A DNA stretch of 64,000 nt from Sphingobacteriales bacterium 44-15. GTDB lineage: Bacteria; Bacteroidota; Bacteroidia; Chitinophagales; Chitinophagaceae. The notes beneath the pieces are model-generated. The model did no database searches, had not been told where the DNA came from, and saw only the letters and a program-made list of their open reading frames with translations. The DNA lies in contig MKWG01000011.1 of assembly GCA_001899685.1 (NCBI GenBank), positions 124,001 to 188,000 on the forward strand. The letters are read 5' to 3'. Both the position numbers and the translations under genes were made by a program. Positions 1-8,983 of the stretch are shown piece by piece; position 1 is the first letter of the stretch; each line of letters opens with the position of its first letter.

Positions 1-657
1 TGTGGTTGGGTGGCTAATGAAAATAAAGAAGTAGAACTTAGAAAAGCCTCTGTCCAGTATCAGGATACTATTGTAGTTAAAGCATTTGTTGTCGAGCATG
101 TCATGGATAAGTGTAAATTCTGATTTTTCCGTAGTGCCCATTTTGGCATCTACTACATAATTGCTCAGCACATCGTATATCATACATGCATTGGCTATTA
201 TCGTTTTTGTGCCAGCGGCTGTTTGGGCAAAAATGCCAAAGTGCTCAACAGTGTTTTTGCTGACCGGCAGGCTTATGGTAGTATCATCGCCGGCATAGAG
301 CCGATAACCTTTTCAGTATTTTGGGGTAATACCCGGCGTAGCTCATGTATTGCCTTACTGCACAGCTCTTCAAAAAACGATGGTTTGATCTTGTACCGGG
401 CTATTGAGAAAGCACCCGGTTACGGGTTTACAGTTAAGCAGGGGTAAAAATGCAGATAGCTCGTACCTCACAAAATCGGTAAACCCATGAAGGGCCTTCA
501 GAACAACGGATGAAAAATCCAGTTTATTGTTACGGGTAAAGTCCTCCTCACGGCTGAAGTACTCGTTTTTTATTAAGGCAGCATCAACAAAGGGAAAGAT
601 TTTTTTTAGAGATTCCGCTATTGCGTTCTCCTGAAGATTTTGATACTTTTGACATAC
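1..657 (-). pseudogene. IS4-family-like transposase remnant, frameshifted, cut by window edge
   Basis: Reading the minus strand gives a DDE transposase split over three frames. The first segment (about 657 to 420) contains ESLKKIFPFVDAALIK. The second (about 420 to 312) contains AFSIARYKIKPSFFEEL. The third (about 312 to 1) contains YAGDDTTISLPVSK, YDVLSNYVVDAKMG and ILDRGFSKFYFF. The DDTT-x-x-LP and LDRGF blocks fit the first and second acidic regions of IS4-type transposases; the third acidic residue would lie beyond position 1. Two single-base-type frameshifts, near 420 and near 312, destroy the reading frame, so this is a dead copy. No terminal inverted repeat or target duplication could be identified, and the exact N-terminus is uncertain. 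Family assignment is by recognition of motifs only. Confidence 0.75.
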
Positions 658-697
658 TTTATATTTTACAAAACAAAATATGGCGATTTTTACCAGC

Positions 698-731
698 TTT
701 GGTAATTATTCGCCTTGTTTTAATAGCATTG
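698..731 (+). promoter_or_regulatory. Possible promoter of amn
   Basis: TTTG at 698-701 and TAGCATTG at 724-731 resemble the Bacteroidota -33 (TTTG) and -7 (TAnnTTTG, one mismatch) elements with 22 nt between them, about 45 nt upstream of the amn ATG. The site lies just beyond the 5' end of the transposase remnant. It is a weak match and is offered as a candidate only. Confidence 0.3.
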
Positions 732-773
732 GTGTCGCCACCTGCCTGCGAAAAATTGAAATACGCCCATTGT

Positions 774-1544
774 ATGCATACGAAAGAAGATATTGTTCAG
801 AACTGGCTGCCGCGGTATACAGGAGAAAAGCTGAAGAATTTTGGTAAATACATTTTGCTTACCAATTTCAGCCACTATGTGGATCTGTTTGCAAAATGGC
901 ATAAGGTTCCTGTTGTGGGAAAAGACAAGCCTATGCCATGCGCTACTGCCGATGGGATCACCATTATTAATTTTGGAATGGGAAGTCCCGGCGCTGCGAC
1001 TATCATGGACCTGCTTACTGCGGTGGAGCCCAAAGCTGTTCTGTTTCTCGGCAAATGCGGCGGGCTTAAGAAAAGAAATAAAATAGGGGATCTTATCCTT
1101 CCTATAGCTGCGATAAGAGGAGAAGGTACTTCCAACGATTATTTTCCCGTTGAAGTGCCGGCGCTTCCCGCTTTCGCACTTCAGAAAGCAACGTCAACCA
1201 CCATACGGGATTACAAGGTAGATTACTGGACAGGAACAGTATACACTACCAACAGAAGAGTTTGGGAGCATGATGAATCGTTTAAAGAATACCTGCAAAA
1301 GATAAGGGCTTATGCGATTGACATGGAGACTGCTACTATTTTTTCCGTTGGTTTTTATAATAAGATCCCTACAGGCGCTCTTTTGCTGGTAAGCGATCAG
1401 CCTATGATACCGGAGGGCGTCAAAACAGCTTCCAGCGATAAAAGCGTCACGGCAAAATATGTGGAAAATCATATAAGAATAGGCATTGACTCACTGAAGC
1501 AACTGATCAATAACGGGCTTACTGTCCGCCACCTGAGGTTTTAA
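774..1544 (+). CDS. amn: AMP nucleosidase
   Basis: A 256-residue cytosolic enzyme expected to hydrolyse AMP to adenine and ribose 5-phosphate, in purine salvage and adenylate balance. The start at the ATG giving MHTKEDIVQNWLPRYTG matches the short Bacteroidota AMP nucleosidases. An in-frame TTG at 621 would add 51 residues of unrelated sequence overlapping the transposase wreck, so it is rejected. Family blocks visible are FGMGSPGAATIMDLL, LFLGKCGG (phosphorylase-type nucleoside binding), RGEGTSNDY and the AIDMETATIF stretch that carries the ribose-binding Met-Glu pair. The C-terminus GIDSLKQLINNGLTV is also typical. It stands alone, followed 85 bp later by the sigma-factor gene. Confidence 0.92.
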   Translation: MHTKEDIVQNWLPRYTGEKLKNFGKYILLTNFSHYVDLFAKWHKVPVVGKDKPMPCATADGITIINFGMGSPGAATIMDLLTAVEPKAVLFLGKCGGLKKRNKIGDLILPIAAIRGEGTSNDYFPVEVPALPAFALQKATSTTIRDYKVDYWTGTVYTTNRRVWEHDESFKEYLQKIRAYAIDMETATIFSVGFYNKIPTGALLLVSDQPMIPEGVKTASSDKSVTAKYVENHIRIGIDSLKQLINNGLTVRHLRF

Positions 1545-1629
1545 TTGTGGGCAGATTATGGAGGGAGTAAAGCATTGAAATGCGCCGGCGCTTTTTGCGG
1601 TTTCAGGAAAAATAGTAATTTGTCGCCCG

Positions 1630-2193
1630 ATGCAAGACGAGCTGCAGTTACAATATTGGACCGAACGCGTGGCATTATTCAACGATGAGGCCGCGTATGA
1701 AAAATTGTTTTTTCATTTCAATGATGCATTGTTCAATCTTGCTGTTTGTTTTGTGAAGGATGAAGCAGTAGCCGAAGAAATCGTATCCGATGCCTTTATA
1801 AATCTCTGGCGTAACCGGAGCCGTTTGCCGGAGATAGAAAACCTGAAAGTATACCTCTATGTTTCTGTAAAGAATCTTTGCATAAAGCATCTTACCCGCA
1901 ATAAGCAACTGGCAGACTTTAACCTGAACGATCTTCATCTTGAGAAAGTAGCCGCTACGTCAAGAAGTCCCGAGGAAATGATGGTATCGAAAGAAATGCT
2001 GAAATATATACAGGAAGCCATAGAAAATCTTCCTCCCAGGTGCAGGCTGATCTTTAAACTGGTGAGGGAAGACGGGTTAAAATACAGGGAAATAGCACAG
2101 ATACTGAATATCTCCGTTAAAACCATAGACGCCCAGATGGCTATAGCTGCAAAAAAGATCATGCAATCGCTTTCGTTCCTGCTGAAAAAATAA
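1630..2193 (+). CDS. ECF (FecI-type) RNA polymerase sigma factor
   Basis: A 187-residue extracytoplasmic-function sigma factor. The region-2 helix is seen at about residues 25-90 (LFFHFNDALFNLAVCFVKD, then AEEIVSDAFINLWRNR). Region 4 is at about 130-180 (ENLPPRCRLIFKLVREDGL, then YREIAQILNISVKTID), ending in a Lys-rich tail. No other sigma domains are present, as expected for this class. It sits directly upstream of an anti-sigma FecR and a SusC/SusD pair, the usual trans-envelope signalling arrangement in which the STN domain of SusC talks to FecR. The gap to fecR is 79 bp. The predicted role is to activate the 3.5-8.9 kb transporter genes. Confidence 0.93.
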   Translation: MQDELQLQYWTERVALFNDEAAYEKLFFHFNDALFNLAVCFVKDEAVAEEIVSDAFINLWRNRSRLPEIENLKVYLYVSVKNLCIKHLTRNKQLADFNLNDLHLEKVAATSRSPEEMMVSKEMLKYIQEAIENLPPRCRLIFKLVREDGLKYREIAQILNISVKTIDAQMAIAAKKIMQSLSFLLKK

Positions 2194-2272
2194 TTCCTGA
2201 TTTTTTTTGGGAACCCTTTAGGGGATTTTGTTTGTTCCCGGTTCCTTAGTATAATCCTTATAGTATTTATAC

Positions 2273-3394
2273 ATGATGGATAACCATATCTGGCATTTGA
2301 TCTCAAGAAAGCTTTCAGGTGAAGCAAGCCTGGAGGAACTGCGGGAATTGCAGCAGTTGCTGAACGATGATCCGGAAATGGCCTATAAAGCGGAATTGTA
2401 TACCGGTTTTTTTGAACATCCGCCGCTGCAACAGCGGGGCGGTGAGCAGAAAGCCGCTTCCTGGGGCAGGCTTCAATCTAAACTTGCCGAAGCGTTCCCG
2501 GAAAATTCCGGGAATAATATTATCCCTGATGAACCTGCACAGCCAGTATCTGCGGTATATAAAAAATGGATCGCTATCGCGGCAAGCCTTGTGCTCATCA
2601 CAGTGACCTGCATATACTTTCTGCAGCACGATAAACAGGAAAAGCAGCTTGCCGGGACTGCAACCAACACCAACGAAATGAATACGATGCCCGGCACCCG
2701 GTCTAAAACCGTGTTGCCCGATGGTACTGTTGTCTGGCTGAACAGTGACAGCCGCATCACCTATAATGCAGATTTCGGACAAACCCAAAGAGAGGTAACT
2801 CTTACCGGCGAAGCTTTTTTTGACGTGGCGCATAATGCGGAAGTGCCGATGACCGTACATGCCAAAAACGTAAATATCCGGGTGAAAGGCACTGCTTTTA
2901 ATGTAAGAAGCTACCCGGAAAGCCGGCAGGTGGAAACCTCTCTTATCCGCGGAGCTGTGGAGCTCACCACCAACGCCGATCCTGAAAGAAAGATACTGCT
3001 GAAGCCCAATGAGAAAATAGTGGTGGATGTGCCTGAACCGGATAGCATAATTGCTGCTGCCGGCATATCTAAAAAAGCTCCTGTGCGAGTGAGCACTACG
3101 GCAAATAAAAACCTGTATCATATAGAACAGCTAAAGGAGAGTCGCTTTAATATCATACCTGAAATTTCCTGGGTGCAAAACAGGCTGGTGTTTGACAATG
3201 AAGTGTTTGCCGAGGTTATCAGTAAAATGGAAAAGTGGTATAACGTGAAGATCATCCTTGAGAACAATGCACTGGCGGTAAAAAGTTTTTCAGGCGCATT
3301 TGAGAAAGAAGATATTACAACCGCACTGCAGGCACTCCAGCTTATCAATGATTTTCATTTTGAAATAAAAGATCGTACGGTATATATTAAATAA
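2273..3394 (+). CDS. FecR family anti-sigma factor
   Basis: A 373-residue inner-membrane regulator. The N-terminal cytosolic part (about 1-100) should bind the sigma factor. A single membrane segment at about 103-118 (WIAIAASLVLITVTCIYFL) follows. The periplasmic FecR domain (about 135-240) includes GTRSKTVLPDGTVVWLNS and GEAFFDVAHNAEVPMTVH. The C-terminal domain (about 295-373), containing VQNRLVFDNEVFAEVISKME, matches DUF4974. The start has two adjacent ATGs; the first is used here. A hairpin with a T-tract lies just downstream, so the sigma/fecR message probably ends before susC. Confidence 0.92.
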   Translation: MMDNHIWHLISRKLSGEASLEELRELQQLLNDDPEMAYKAELYTGFFEHPPLQQRGGEQKAASWGRLQSKLAEAFPENSGNNIIPDEPAQPVSAVYKKWIAIAASLVLITVTCIYFLQHDKQEKQLAGTATNTNEMNTMPGTRSKTVLPDGTVVWLNSDSRITYNADFGQTQREVTLTGEAFFDVAHNAEVPMTVHAKNVNIRVKGTAFNVRSYPESRQVETSLIRGAVELTTNADPERKILLKPNEKIVVDVPEPDSIIAAAGISKKAPVRVSTTANKNLYHIEQLKESRFNIIPEISWVQNRLVFDNEVFAEVISKMEKWYNVKIILENNALAVKSFSGAFEKEDITTALQALQLINDFHFEIKDRTVYIK

Positions 3395-3445
3395 CCCTAA
3401 ACCTGCATTGCGTATGGTATAATATAACTATCACTTATTTCAATT

Positions 3446-3477
3446 AAAAAGAGAGATGCGGTCACATCTCCCTTTTA
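3446..3477 (+). terminator. Hairpin with T-run between fecR and susC
   Basis: AAAAGAGAGATG pairs with CATCTCCCTTTT, with one mismatched pair inside the stem and a 6-nt loop, and ends in a short T-run. It lies 50 bp after the fecR stop and about 80 bp before the susC start. It probably terminates or attenuates the sigma/fecR transcript. A hairpin in the same place is seen in the second sigma/FecR/SusC locus. Confidence 0.55.
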
Positions 3478-3554
3478 GTACTTAGCGTAAAAACGGTAGA
3501 GGTTTCCTCGCGGGATAGCTCCTACCTATTTTTAAAACTTAAGAAAGTAAAATT

Positions 3555-6500
3555 ATGAAAAAACTGATTGTATCCCAATCAGGAGGGGATACTTATCCAA
3601 AATTTCTCAAACTGCTTATTATCATGAAATTAACTGCAATCTTCTTAATTGTAGTATGTCTCCAGGCTTCCGCAAACGGTTTTGGGCAGAGTGATATAAG
3701 CATTTCTGTAAAAAATGTTGAGCTGAAAAAACTGTTCAATATGATACAGAAGCAAACCACTTACCGTTTTTTATATGAAGACGGGCAGCTTCCTAAAAAT
3801 ACAAAAGTTGACCTGGATGTTACAAAGGCTTCCATACAGTCGGTGTTGAACCGGGCACTTATCAATACTTCATTACGGTACCGCATTCTCAATGATAACC
3901 TTATTGTGGTAAGCACTGCCGCAAAGGAGATCAGCAGCCAGACGGTAAGGGGTAAGATTACCGATGAAAAGGGACAGCCGCTGCAGGGAGTAAGCATCCG
4001 CGTCAAAGGGAGTACTGCCGGAGTGTCCACAGACGCCAACGGGAATTTTTCTGTTGAAGTGCCTGAGAACAGCGTGCTGGAAATATCTTTCATCGGGTAT
4101 ATCACACAGGAGTATACCGTAAAAAAAGATGAAACGATCAGTATCCAACTGGTACCCGGCGACAAAAATCTTGATGAAGTAGTGATCGTAGGTTTTGGCG
4201 TTCAGAAAAAAGTGAACCTTACGGGCGCAGTGGATATGGTTACCGCAAAACAACTGGAAAGCAGGCCAATAGCTAATGTAGGATCAGGGTTGCAGGGGCT
4301 GATCCCCAACCTGAACATCACTACGTCCAATGGAAGAGCTACCACCAACCCGGCCTTTAATATCCGCGGTTTTACAAGCATCAATGGCGGCGATCCCCTT
4401 ATCATTGTGGACAATGTGCCATACTCCATGGATGAAGTGGCACGCATCAATCCCAATGATATTGAAACCGTTTCGGTATTGAAAGATGCCGCAGCTGCTG
4501 CAATTTACGGGGCACGCGCTTCTTTCGGCGTAGTGCTGATCACCACTAAAAAAGCCAAGGGCAATAAATTAAATGTTGCCGTAAATGGAATGGTGGGTTA
4601 CCGCACTATCGGCAAAATGCCGGATTATATTACAGACCCTTATGAGGTAATGGATATAAAAAATGAAGCCGGAAAGCCTTTGTATAATTTGTATCCCGAT
4701 GCGGTACGCGATTATGCAAAACAGCGTTCTGAAGACCCTTCTCTTCCGGCGGTAACCCTTGATCCTAATAACAGCAACAACTACGTATACACCGGCGCTA
4801 CCAACTGGATCAAAGAAGCTTATAATAAATCAGCGCCTACTTATAATACCAATATCAGTATTTCCAAACGTACAGATAAGCTGAGCTACTATTTATCGGG
4901 CGATTACTATCAGCAGGATGGATTGCTGAGATATGGTAATGATGTATATAAGCGTTATAACGTAAGAGGCAAGGTAGATTTTGAGGTGACCAACTGGCTG
5001 AAGATCTCCAATAATACACAGCTTACCAGCACAGACTATGAAGCGCCTGTATTTCTTGACGGCGATTTCTTCTGGAATGTAAACCGTACCAATTCGCTGG
5101 ATGTGCCTAAAAACCCCGACGGGAGCTGGACCAGGGCAGGGGCGCCTGTACTGGGAGCATTGCAGGAGGGCGGAAGACGCAGGGATAAGCTGAATGAATA
5201 TGTAACCACTTTTTCTGCAAAAGCTGCTTTGATAAAGGATGTATGGGATTTCAATGCCGAAGCTACTTTCCGGCGCGGTTCTGATCTTATACGTTCTTAT
5301 GATATCCCGGTGCCCTATAAAACAGGGCCTAACACCCCGGCGCAATACACTTTCTCCAACACCTGGGCCAAGAACGAAAACGCTACCGCGCAGTATAATG
5401 TATACAATGTATATACCGATTTTCATAAAGACCTCGGAGATCATTTCCTCCAGGCATTGGTAGGATTCAACAGTGAGTATAATAATTACGCTTATTTTTC
5501 CGCCAGGAAAGACGGGCTGATATCTGCTTCCTTACCTTCCATTGACCTGAGCACCGGTACAATGACGGAAACCGAGCTGGTAAAAGACTGGGCCGTGCAG
5601 GGGCTTTTCTACCGCCTGGCATATAATTATCAGGAAAAGTACCTGCTGGAATTGAACGGTCGTTATGACGGCTCCTCCCGTTTCCCTTCAGGCAACAGGT
5701 GGGGTTTCTTCCCTTCTGCGTCTGCAGGATGGGTAGTGTCTGATGAGGCGTTCTTCAAAGACATTAAGAAGGCGCTTTCACTCAACCTGTTCAAGGTTAG
5801 GGCGTCGTATGGAAGCCTGGGTAACCAGACATTTGCTTATAATAACACTTATCCTTATTTCGATGCTTATCCTTACCTGCCGCTTTTACCTAAAGGGATA
5901 GGCAATATCATATTAGGTTCCGACAGGCCAACTACCGTAGGCAGTCCCAAACCCGTATCAGATAATTTCAGCTGGGAAAATATTTCTACCGTGAATTTTG
6001 GCGTAGATCTTTCTCTTCTTGAAAACAGGCTGGGCGTGAATTTTGATAAATATACCCGCTATACCAAAGACATGCTGATCCCGGGTAAGCAGCTTCCTGC
6101 CGTATATGGCGCGGATGTGCCTACGGAAAACAGCGGCGACCTTAAAACCAAAGGCTGGGAACTGCGCCTGAACTGGAGGGACAAAGGAACCTTGGCCGGA
6201 TCGCCGTTCTGGTACAACCTCGCCTTTACACTCGCCGACAATCGTTCCCGGATCACCCGCTATGATAATCCCACCAAATCGCTGGGCGGCGATTTCAGCA
6301 GGTATTATGTAGGAAGAGAGATCGGTGAAATATGGGGAGCTGATATTACCGGCTTCTTTAAAGATGACGCCGATGTGGCCAACCATCCCAATCAAACCGC
6401 TATGGGAACTGATGACCAGTCGTATAAGTTTTATGGCGGTGACCCCATATTCGCAGACCGCAATAAAGACGGGAAAGTGGATATGGGCAGCAAAACCGTG

Positions 6501-7046
6501 GATGATCCGGGTGATATGTACATAATAGGGAATAAAAGCCCGCGCCTGCCTTACAGTATAGACCTTTCAGGTGGCTGGAGAGGCTTTGACCTGCGCATCT
6601 TTATGCAGGGCATTGGTAAGAGAGACTGGTATCCCGGCGCTTCCAATATTTATTTCTGGGGCGTATATGCGCAGCCGTGGACCAATCCCACCGTACAGAA
6701 TCTGGATCACTGGACCCCGGACAACCCTGATGCCTATTTCCCGGCGGTTCGTGCTTACTCTGCCGAAGATAATTACCAGCAACTGGGCATCCCCAACAAA
6801 CGTTACCTGCAAAACGGCGCTTATATGCGGGTAAAGAATATTACACTGGGTTATACCCTGCCTCAGTCTGTATTGAACAGGTTAAAGCTGGATAAGGTAC
6901 GCTTCTATTTCAGTGCAGAAAATATTTTTGAGATTTCCCACATCAAGGTAAAGCTTGATCCGGAGTCGCTGGGTGATGGCAACAGGCCTCAGGCCGCTTA
7001 TCCGTTTCAGCGTACCTATTCTTTTGGTCTGAACCTGAATTTTTAA
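3555..7046 (+). CDS. SusC/RagA-type TonB-dependent outer-membrane transporter with STN domain
   Basis: A 1163-residue outer-membrane barrel expected to import a large ligand with its SusD partner. A long leader ends in a signal peptide (MKLTAIFLIVVCLQASA at about residues 24-40). The STN domain at about 50-115 contains NVELKKLFNMIQKQT. A carboxypeptidase-like beta domain follows at about 128-210 (GKITDEKGQPLQGVSIRVKG). The SusC signature and plug (DEVVIVGFGVQKKVNLTGAV) start near 208. The rest is barrel, ending in a hydrophobic aromatic-terminated strand (TYSFGLNLNF). The leader followed by IMKLTAIFL is shared with the second SusC in this window. No carbohydrate enzyme follows, so the substrate cannot be inferred. 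The SusD gene starts 18 bp downstream. Confidence 0.95.
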   Translation: MKKLIVSQSGGDTYPKFLKLLIIMKLTAIFLIVVCLQASANGFGQSDISISVKNVELKKLFNMIQKQTTYRFLYEDGQLPKNTKVDLDVTKASIQSVLNRALINTSLRYRILNDNLIVVSTAAKEISSQTVRGKITDEKGQPLQGVSIRVKGSTAGVSTDANGNFSVEVPENSVLEISFIGYITQEYTVKKDETISIQLVPGDKNLDEVVIVGFGVQKKVNLTGAVDMVTAKQLESRPIANVGSGLQGLIPNLNITTSNGRATTNPAFNIRGFTSINGGDPLIIVDNVPYSMDEVARINPNDIETVSVLKDAAAAAIYGARASFGVVLITTKKAKGNKLNVAVNGMVGYRTIGKMPDYITDPYEVMDIKNEAGKPLYNLYPDAVRDYAKQRSEDPSLPAVTLDPNNSNNYVYTGATNWIKEAYNKSAPTYNTNISISKRTDKLSYYLSGDYYQQDGLLRYGNDVYKRYNVRGKVDFEVTNWLKISNNTQLTSTDYEAPVFLDGDFFWNVNRTNSLDVPKNPDGSWTRAGAPVLGALQEGGRRRDKLNEYVTTFSAKAALIKDVWDFNAEATFRRGSDLIRSYDIPVPYKTGPNTPAQYTFSNTWAKNENATAQYNVYNVYTDFHKDLGDHFLQALVGFNSEYNNYAYFSARKDGLISASLPSIDLSTGTMTETELVKDWAVQGLFYRLAYNYQEKYLLELNGRYDGSSRFPSGNRWGFFPSASAGWVVSDEAFFKDIKKALSLNLFKVRASYGSLGNQTFAYNNTYPYFDAYPYLPLLPKGIGNIILGSDRPTTVGSPKPVSDNFSWENISTVNFGVDLSLLENRLGVNFDKYTRYTKDMLIPGKQLPAVYGADVPTENSGDLKTKGWELRLNWRDKGTLAGSPFWYNLAFTLADNRSRITRYDNPTKSLGGDFSRYYVGREIGEIWGADITGFFKDDADVANHPNQTAMGTDDQSYKFYGGDPIFADRNKDGKVDMGSKTVDDPGDMYIIGNKSPRLPYSIDLSGGWRGFDLRIFMQGIGKRDWYPGASNIYFWGVYAQPWTNPTVQNLDHWTPDNPDAYFPAVRAYSAEDNYQQLGIPNKRYLQNGAYMRVKNITLGYTLPQSVLNRLKLDKVRFYFSAENIFEISHIKVKLDPESLGDGNRPQAAYPFQRTYSFGLNLNF

Positions 7047-7064
7047 TGCACTAAACCTTTTACA

Positions 7065-8909
7065 ATGAAACGAGTTTCATATATATTTTTAGCATCCGTG
7101 ATATTAGGCGTTTCGTGTACAAAAGATTATTTACAACGTACACCGTCTTCAGCGATCACCAATGCAGATTTTTTTAATACCCCTGCTGACCTGCAAACCT
7201 ATACCAACGGTTTGTATCTTCAGCAACTGGGCGCCACGTGGGCAGATGTATATTATAAGCTGCGTGATAATTATTTTACTCTCGATAAGTTCTCGGATAA
7301 TATTTCCATTTATACCGGAGGCAGTGAAGTGGACAATCTTCTTCGCGGAAGCATTACGCCGGGAACCGTAGGCGGATGGGATCAGAAAGATACATGGGCT
7401 GTTTTGCGCAACATCAATTACATGCTCGATAACGTGGGCAAAACCACGGGCGATCAGGAAGCCATCAACCATTATATTGGTGTGGCAAGATTTTTCAGGG
7501 CCAATTTTTATTTTAATATGGTAAAAAGGTATGGCGATGTGCCCTGGTATTCACATGCGCTGGGCAACAAGGAAGATGATATGTTGTATAAACCCAAAGA
7601 TCCCCGCGCTGCAGTAGTGGATTCTATTATGGCCGACCTGGAATATGCCGCTGCTAATGTAAAAAACGGATACCCGGCTAATGCCAACCCCGCAAACACT
7701 TATGTAACCCGGTGGGCGGCGCTTACCCTGCTGGCGCGCGTGGCGCTGCATGAAGGCACTTACCGCAAATATCATAATGAGCTGGGGCTCGGGTCTTCTG
7801 CTCAAACCTTTCTTCAACGTGCAGCATCTGCTTCCCAGGAGATCATGGATAACGGCGGTTTTGAAATTTCAGGCTCGGGACCGGAAGGCTACAGGGCGCT
7901 TTTTTCGAGCAATAATCTTTCCGGGAATAAAGAAGTGATCTTCCTTCAGAAAAATGACCAGAAGCAGGGTGTGGCCAACAATACGCATGTGGTATTGGAC
8001 TGGCAGTGGGCTTTAAGCTCAAGCCTGGCAGATGAGTTTTTAATGAAGGATGGCACACCGTTCACTTCCCAGGCAAATCATGATAAAAAGGGTTTTGTGG
8101 AGATGTTCACCAATCGTGACCCCCGTTTGGCAGAAACAGTCATGCCGCCGGGCTTTAAAACAGATCCTAACGGCAATCCCTATATCACCCGTCCTGATTT
8201 CGGAGGTTACCTGCAGGTGAAATTCTATCCCCGCGATCCTTCATTGAGAGGCGGCTGGGAGCTTAATTATACTGATCTTCCTATTTTCAGGTATGCCGAG
8301 GTGTTATTGATCAATGCGGAAGCTAAAGCAGAATTAGGAACCCTTACCCAGGGTGATGTGGATGCGACCATGAACAGGATCCGCGCCCGCGTAGGAATGC
8401 CTGCATTGAATATGGCGTCGGCAAACGCGGCGCCTGATGCCTACCTGGCTGCTAAATTCCCATTGGTTGCCGGTGCTAACCAGGGCGTTATTCTTGAAAT
8501 ACGCCGCGAACGCAGGGTTGAGCTGGCCTGCGAAGGATTCCGCCTGGACGACCTGTACCGTTGGAAAGCAGGTGCACTGCTGGCGCAAAGCCCCGGCGGT
8601 ATGTATGTACCTGCCCTCGGCGGGATAGACGTGACCGGCGATGGCGTTGCTGATATCGCAATTCTTCAATCCAAAGATGATGAGAGCCCGATAGCGGGAT
8701 TGCCGGCAGATGTAAAATCAAAAATTGTAAAATACTATCTTTCCGATGGAAATTTTATTTTGTCTGGCGGAACATCAGGTCATGTAATGTTCACTAAAGA
8801 CGTAGTGCAGCCCCGTAATTTTGTTGACCCGAAATATTATTACTTCCCCATACCTCTTGAACAAACCGTGCTGAATGATAAGCTGACACAGCCTGAAGGC
8901 TGGCAGTAA
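7065..8909 (+). CDS. SusD/RagB family substrate-binding lipoprotein
   Basis: A 614-residue surface lipoprotein that caps the upstream SusC barrel. The signal peptide is ended by the lipobox cysteine at residue 17 (LGVSC, then TKDYLQRTPSSAI). Helical TPR-like repeats characteristic of SusD follow, for example RFFRANFYFNMVKRYGDVPW at about 143-162. The late RagB block contains IFRYAEVLLINAEAKAELG and EIRRERRVELACEGFRLDD. The C-terminus FPIPLEQTVLN is typical. It is somewhat longer than average for the family. A strong hairpin terminator follows within 20 bp, so the unit contains no enzyme gene. Confidence 0.95.
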   Translation: MKRVSYIFLASVILGVSCTKDYLQRTPSSAITNADFFNTPADLQTYTNGLYLQQLGATWADVYYKLRDNYFTLDKFSDNISIYTGGSEVDNLLRGSITPGTVGGWDQKDTWAVLRNINYMLDNVGKTTGDQEAINHYIGVARFFRANFYFNMVKRYGDVPWYSHALGNKEDDMLYKPKDPRAAVVDSIMADLEYAAANVKNGYPANANPANTYVTRWAALTLLARVALHEGTYRKYHNELGLGSSAQTFLQRAASASQEIMDNGGFEISGSGPEGYRALFSSNNLSGNKEVIFLQKNDQKQGVANNTHVVLDWQWALSSSLADEFLMKDGTPFTSQANHDKKGFVEMFTNRDPRLAETVMPPGFKTDPNGNPYITRPDFGGYLQVKFYPRDPSLRGGWELNYTDLPIFRYAEVLLINAEAKAELGTLTQGDVDATMNRIRARVGMPALNMASANAAPDAYLAAKFPLVAGANQGVILEIRRERRVELACEGFRLDDLYRWKAGALLAQSPGGMYVPALGGIDVTGDGVADIAILQSKDDESPIAGLPADVKSKIVKYYLSDGNFILSGGTSGHVMFTKDVVQPRNFVDPKYYYFPIPLEQTVLNDKLTQPEGWQ

Positions 8910-8924
8910 AACAGGATGTGTTTA

Positions 8925-8974
8925 CAATAAAAAACAGGGGATAAGCTGATATACTTATCCCCTGTTTTTTATTG
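8925..8974. terminator. Bidirectional terminator with 21-bp perfect stem
   Basis: Positions 8925-8945 pair perfectly with 8954-8974 around an 8-nt loop (CTGATATA). The stem core is CAGGGGATAAG, with A-runs on one side and T-runs on the other, so it can terminate both converging units (susD on the plus strand and the lipoprotein gene on the minus strand). Confidence 0.9.
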
Positions 8975-8983
8975 TCAGCGATC

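Noticed and set aside
223-447. Plus-strand small ORF of 74 codons
   Set aside because: It is the shadow of the frameshifted minus-strand transposase, whose motifs are clear.
621-773. N-terminal extension of AMP nucleosidase from a TTG
   Set aside because: The extra 51 residues are hydrophobic, overlap the transposase remnant and precede a start that matches the family.
3555-8909. Siderophore or vitamin receptor system
   Set aside because: The STN/FecR/sigma set would allow it, but the SusD partner indicates a nutrient importer; the substrate is left open.
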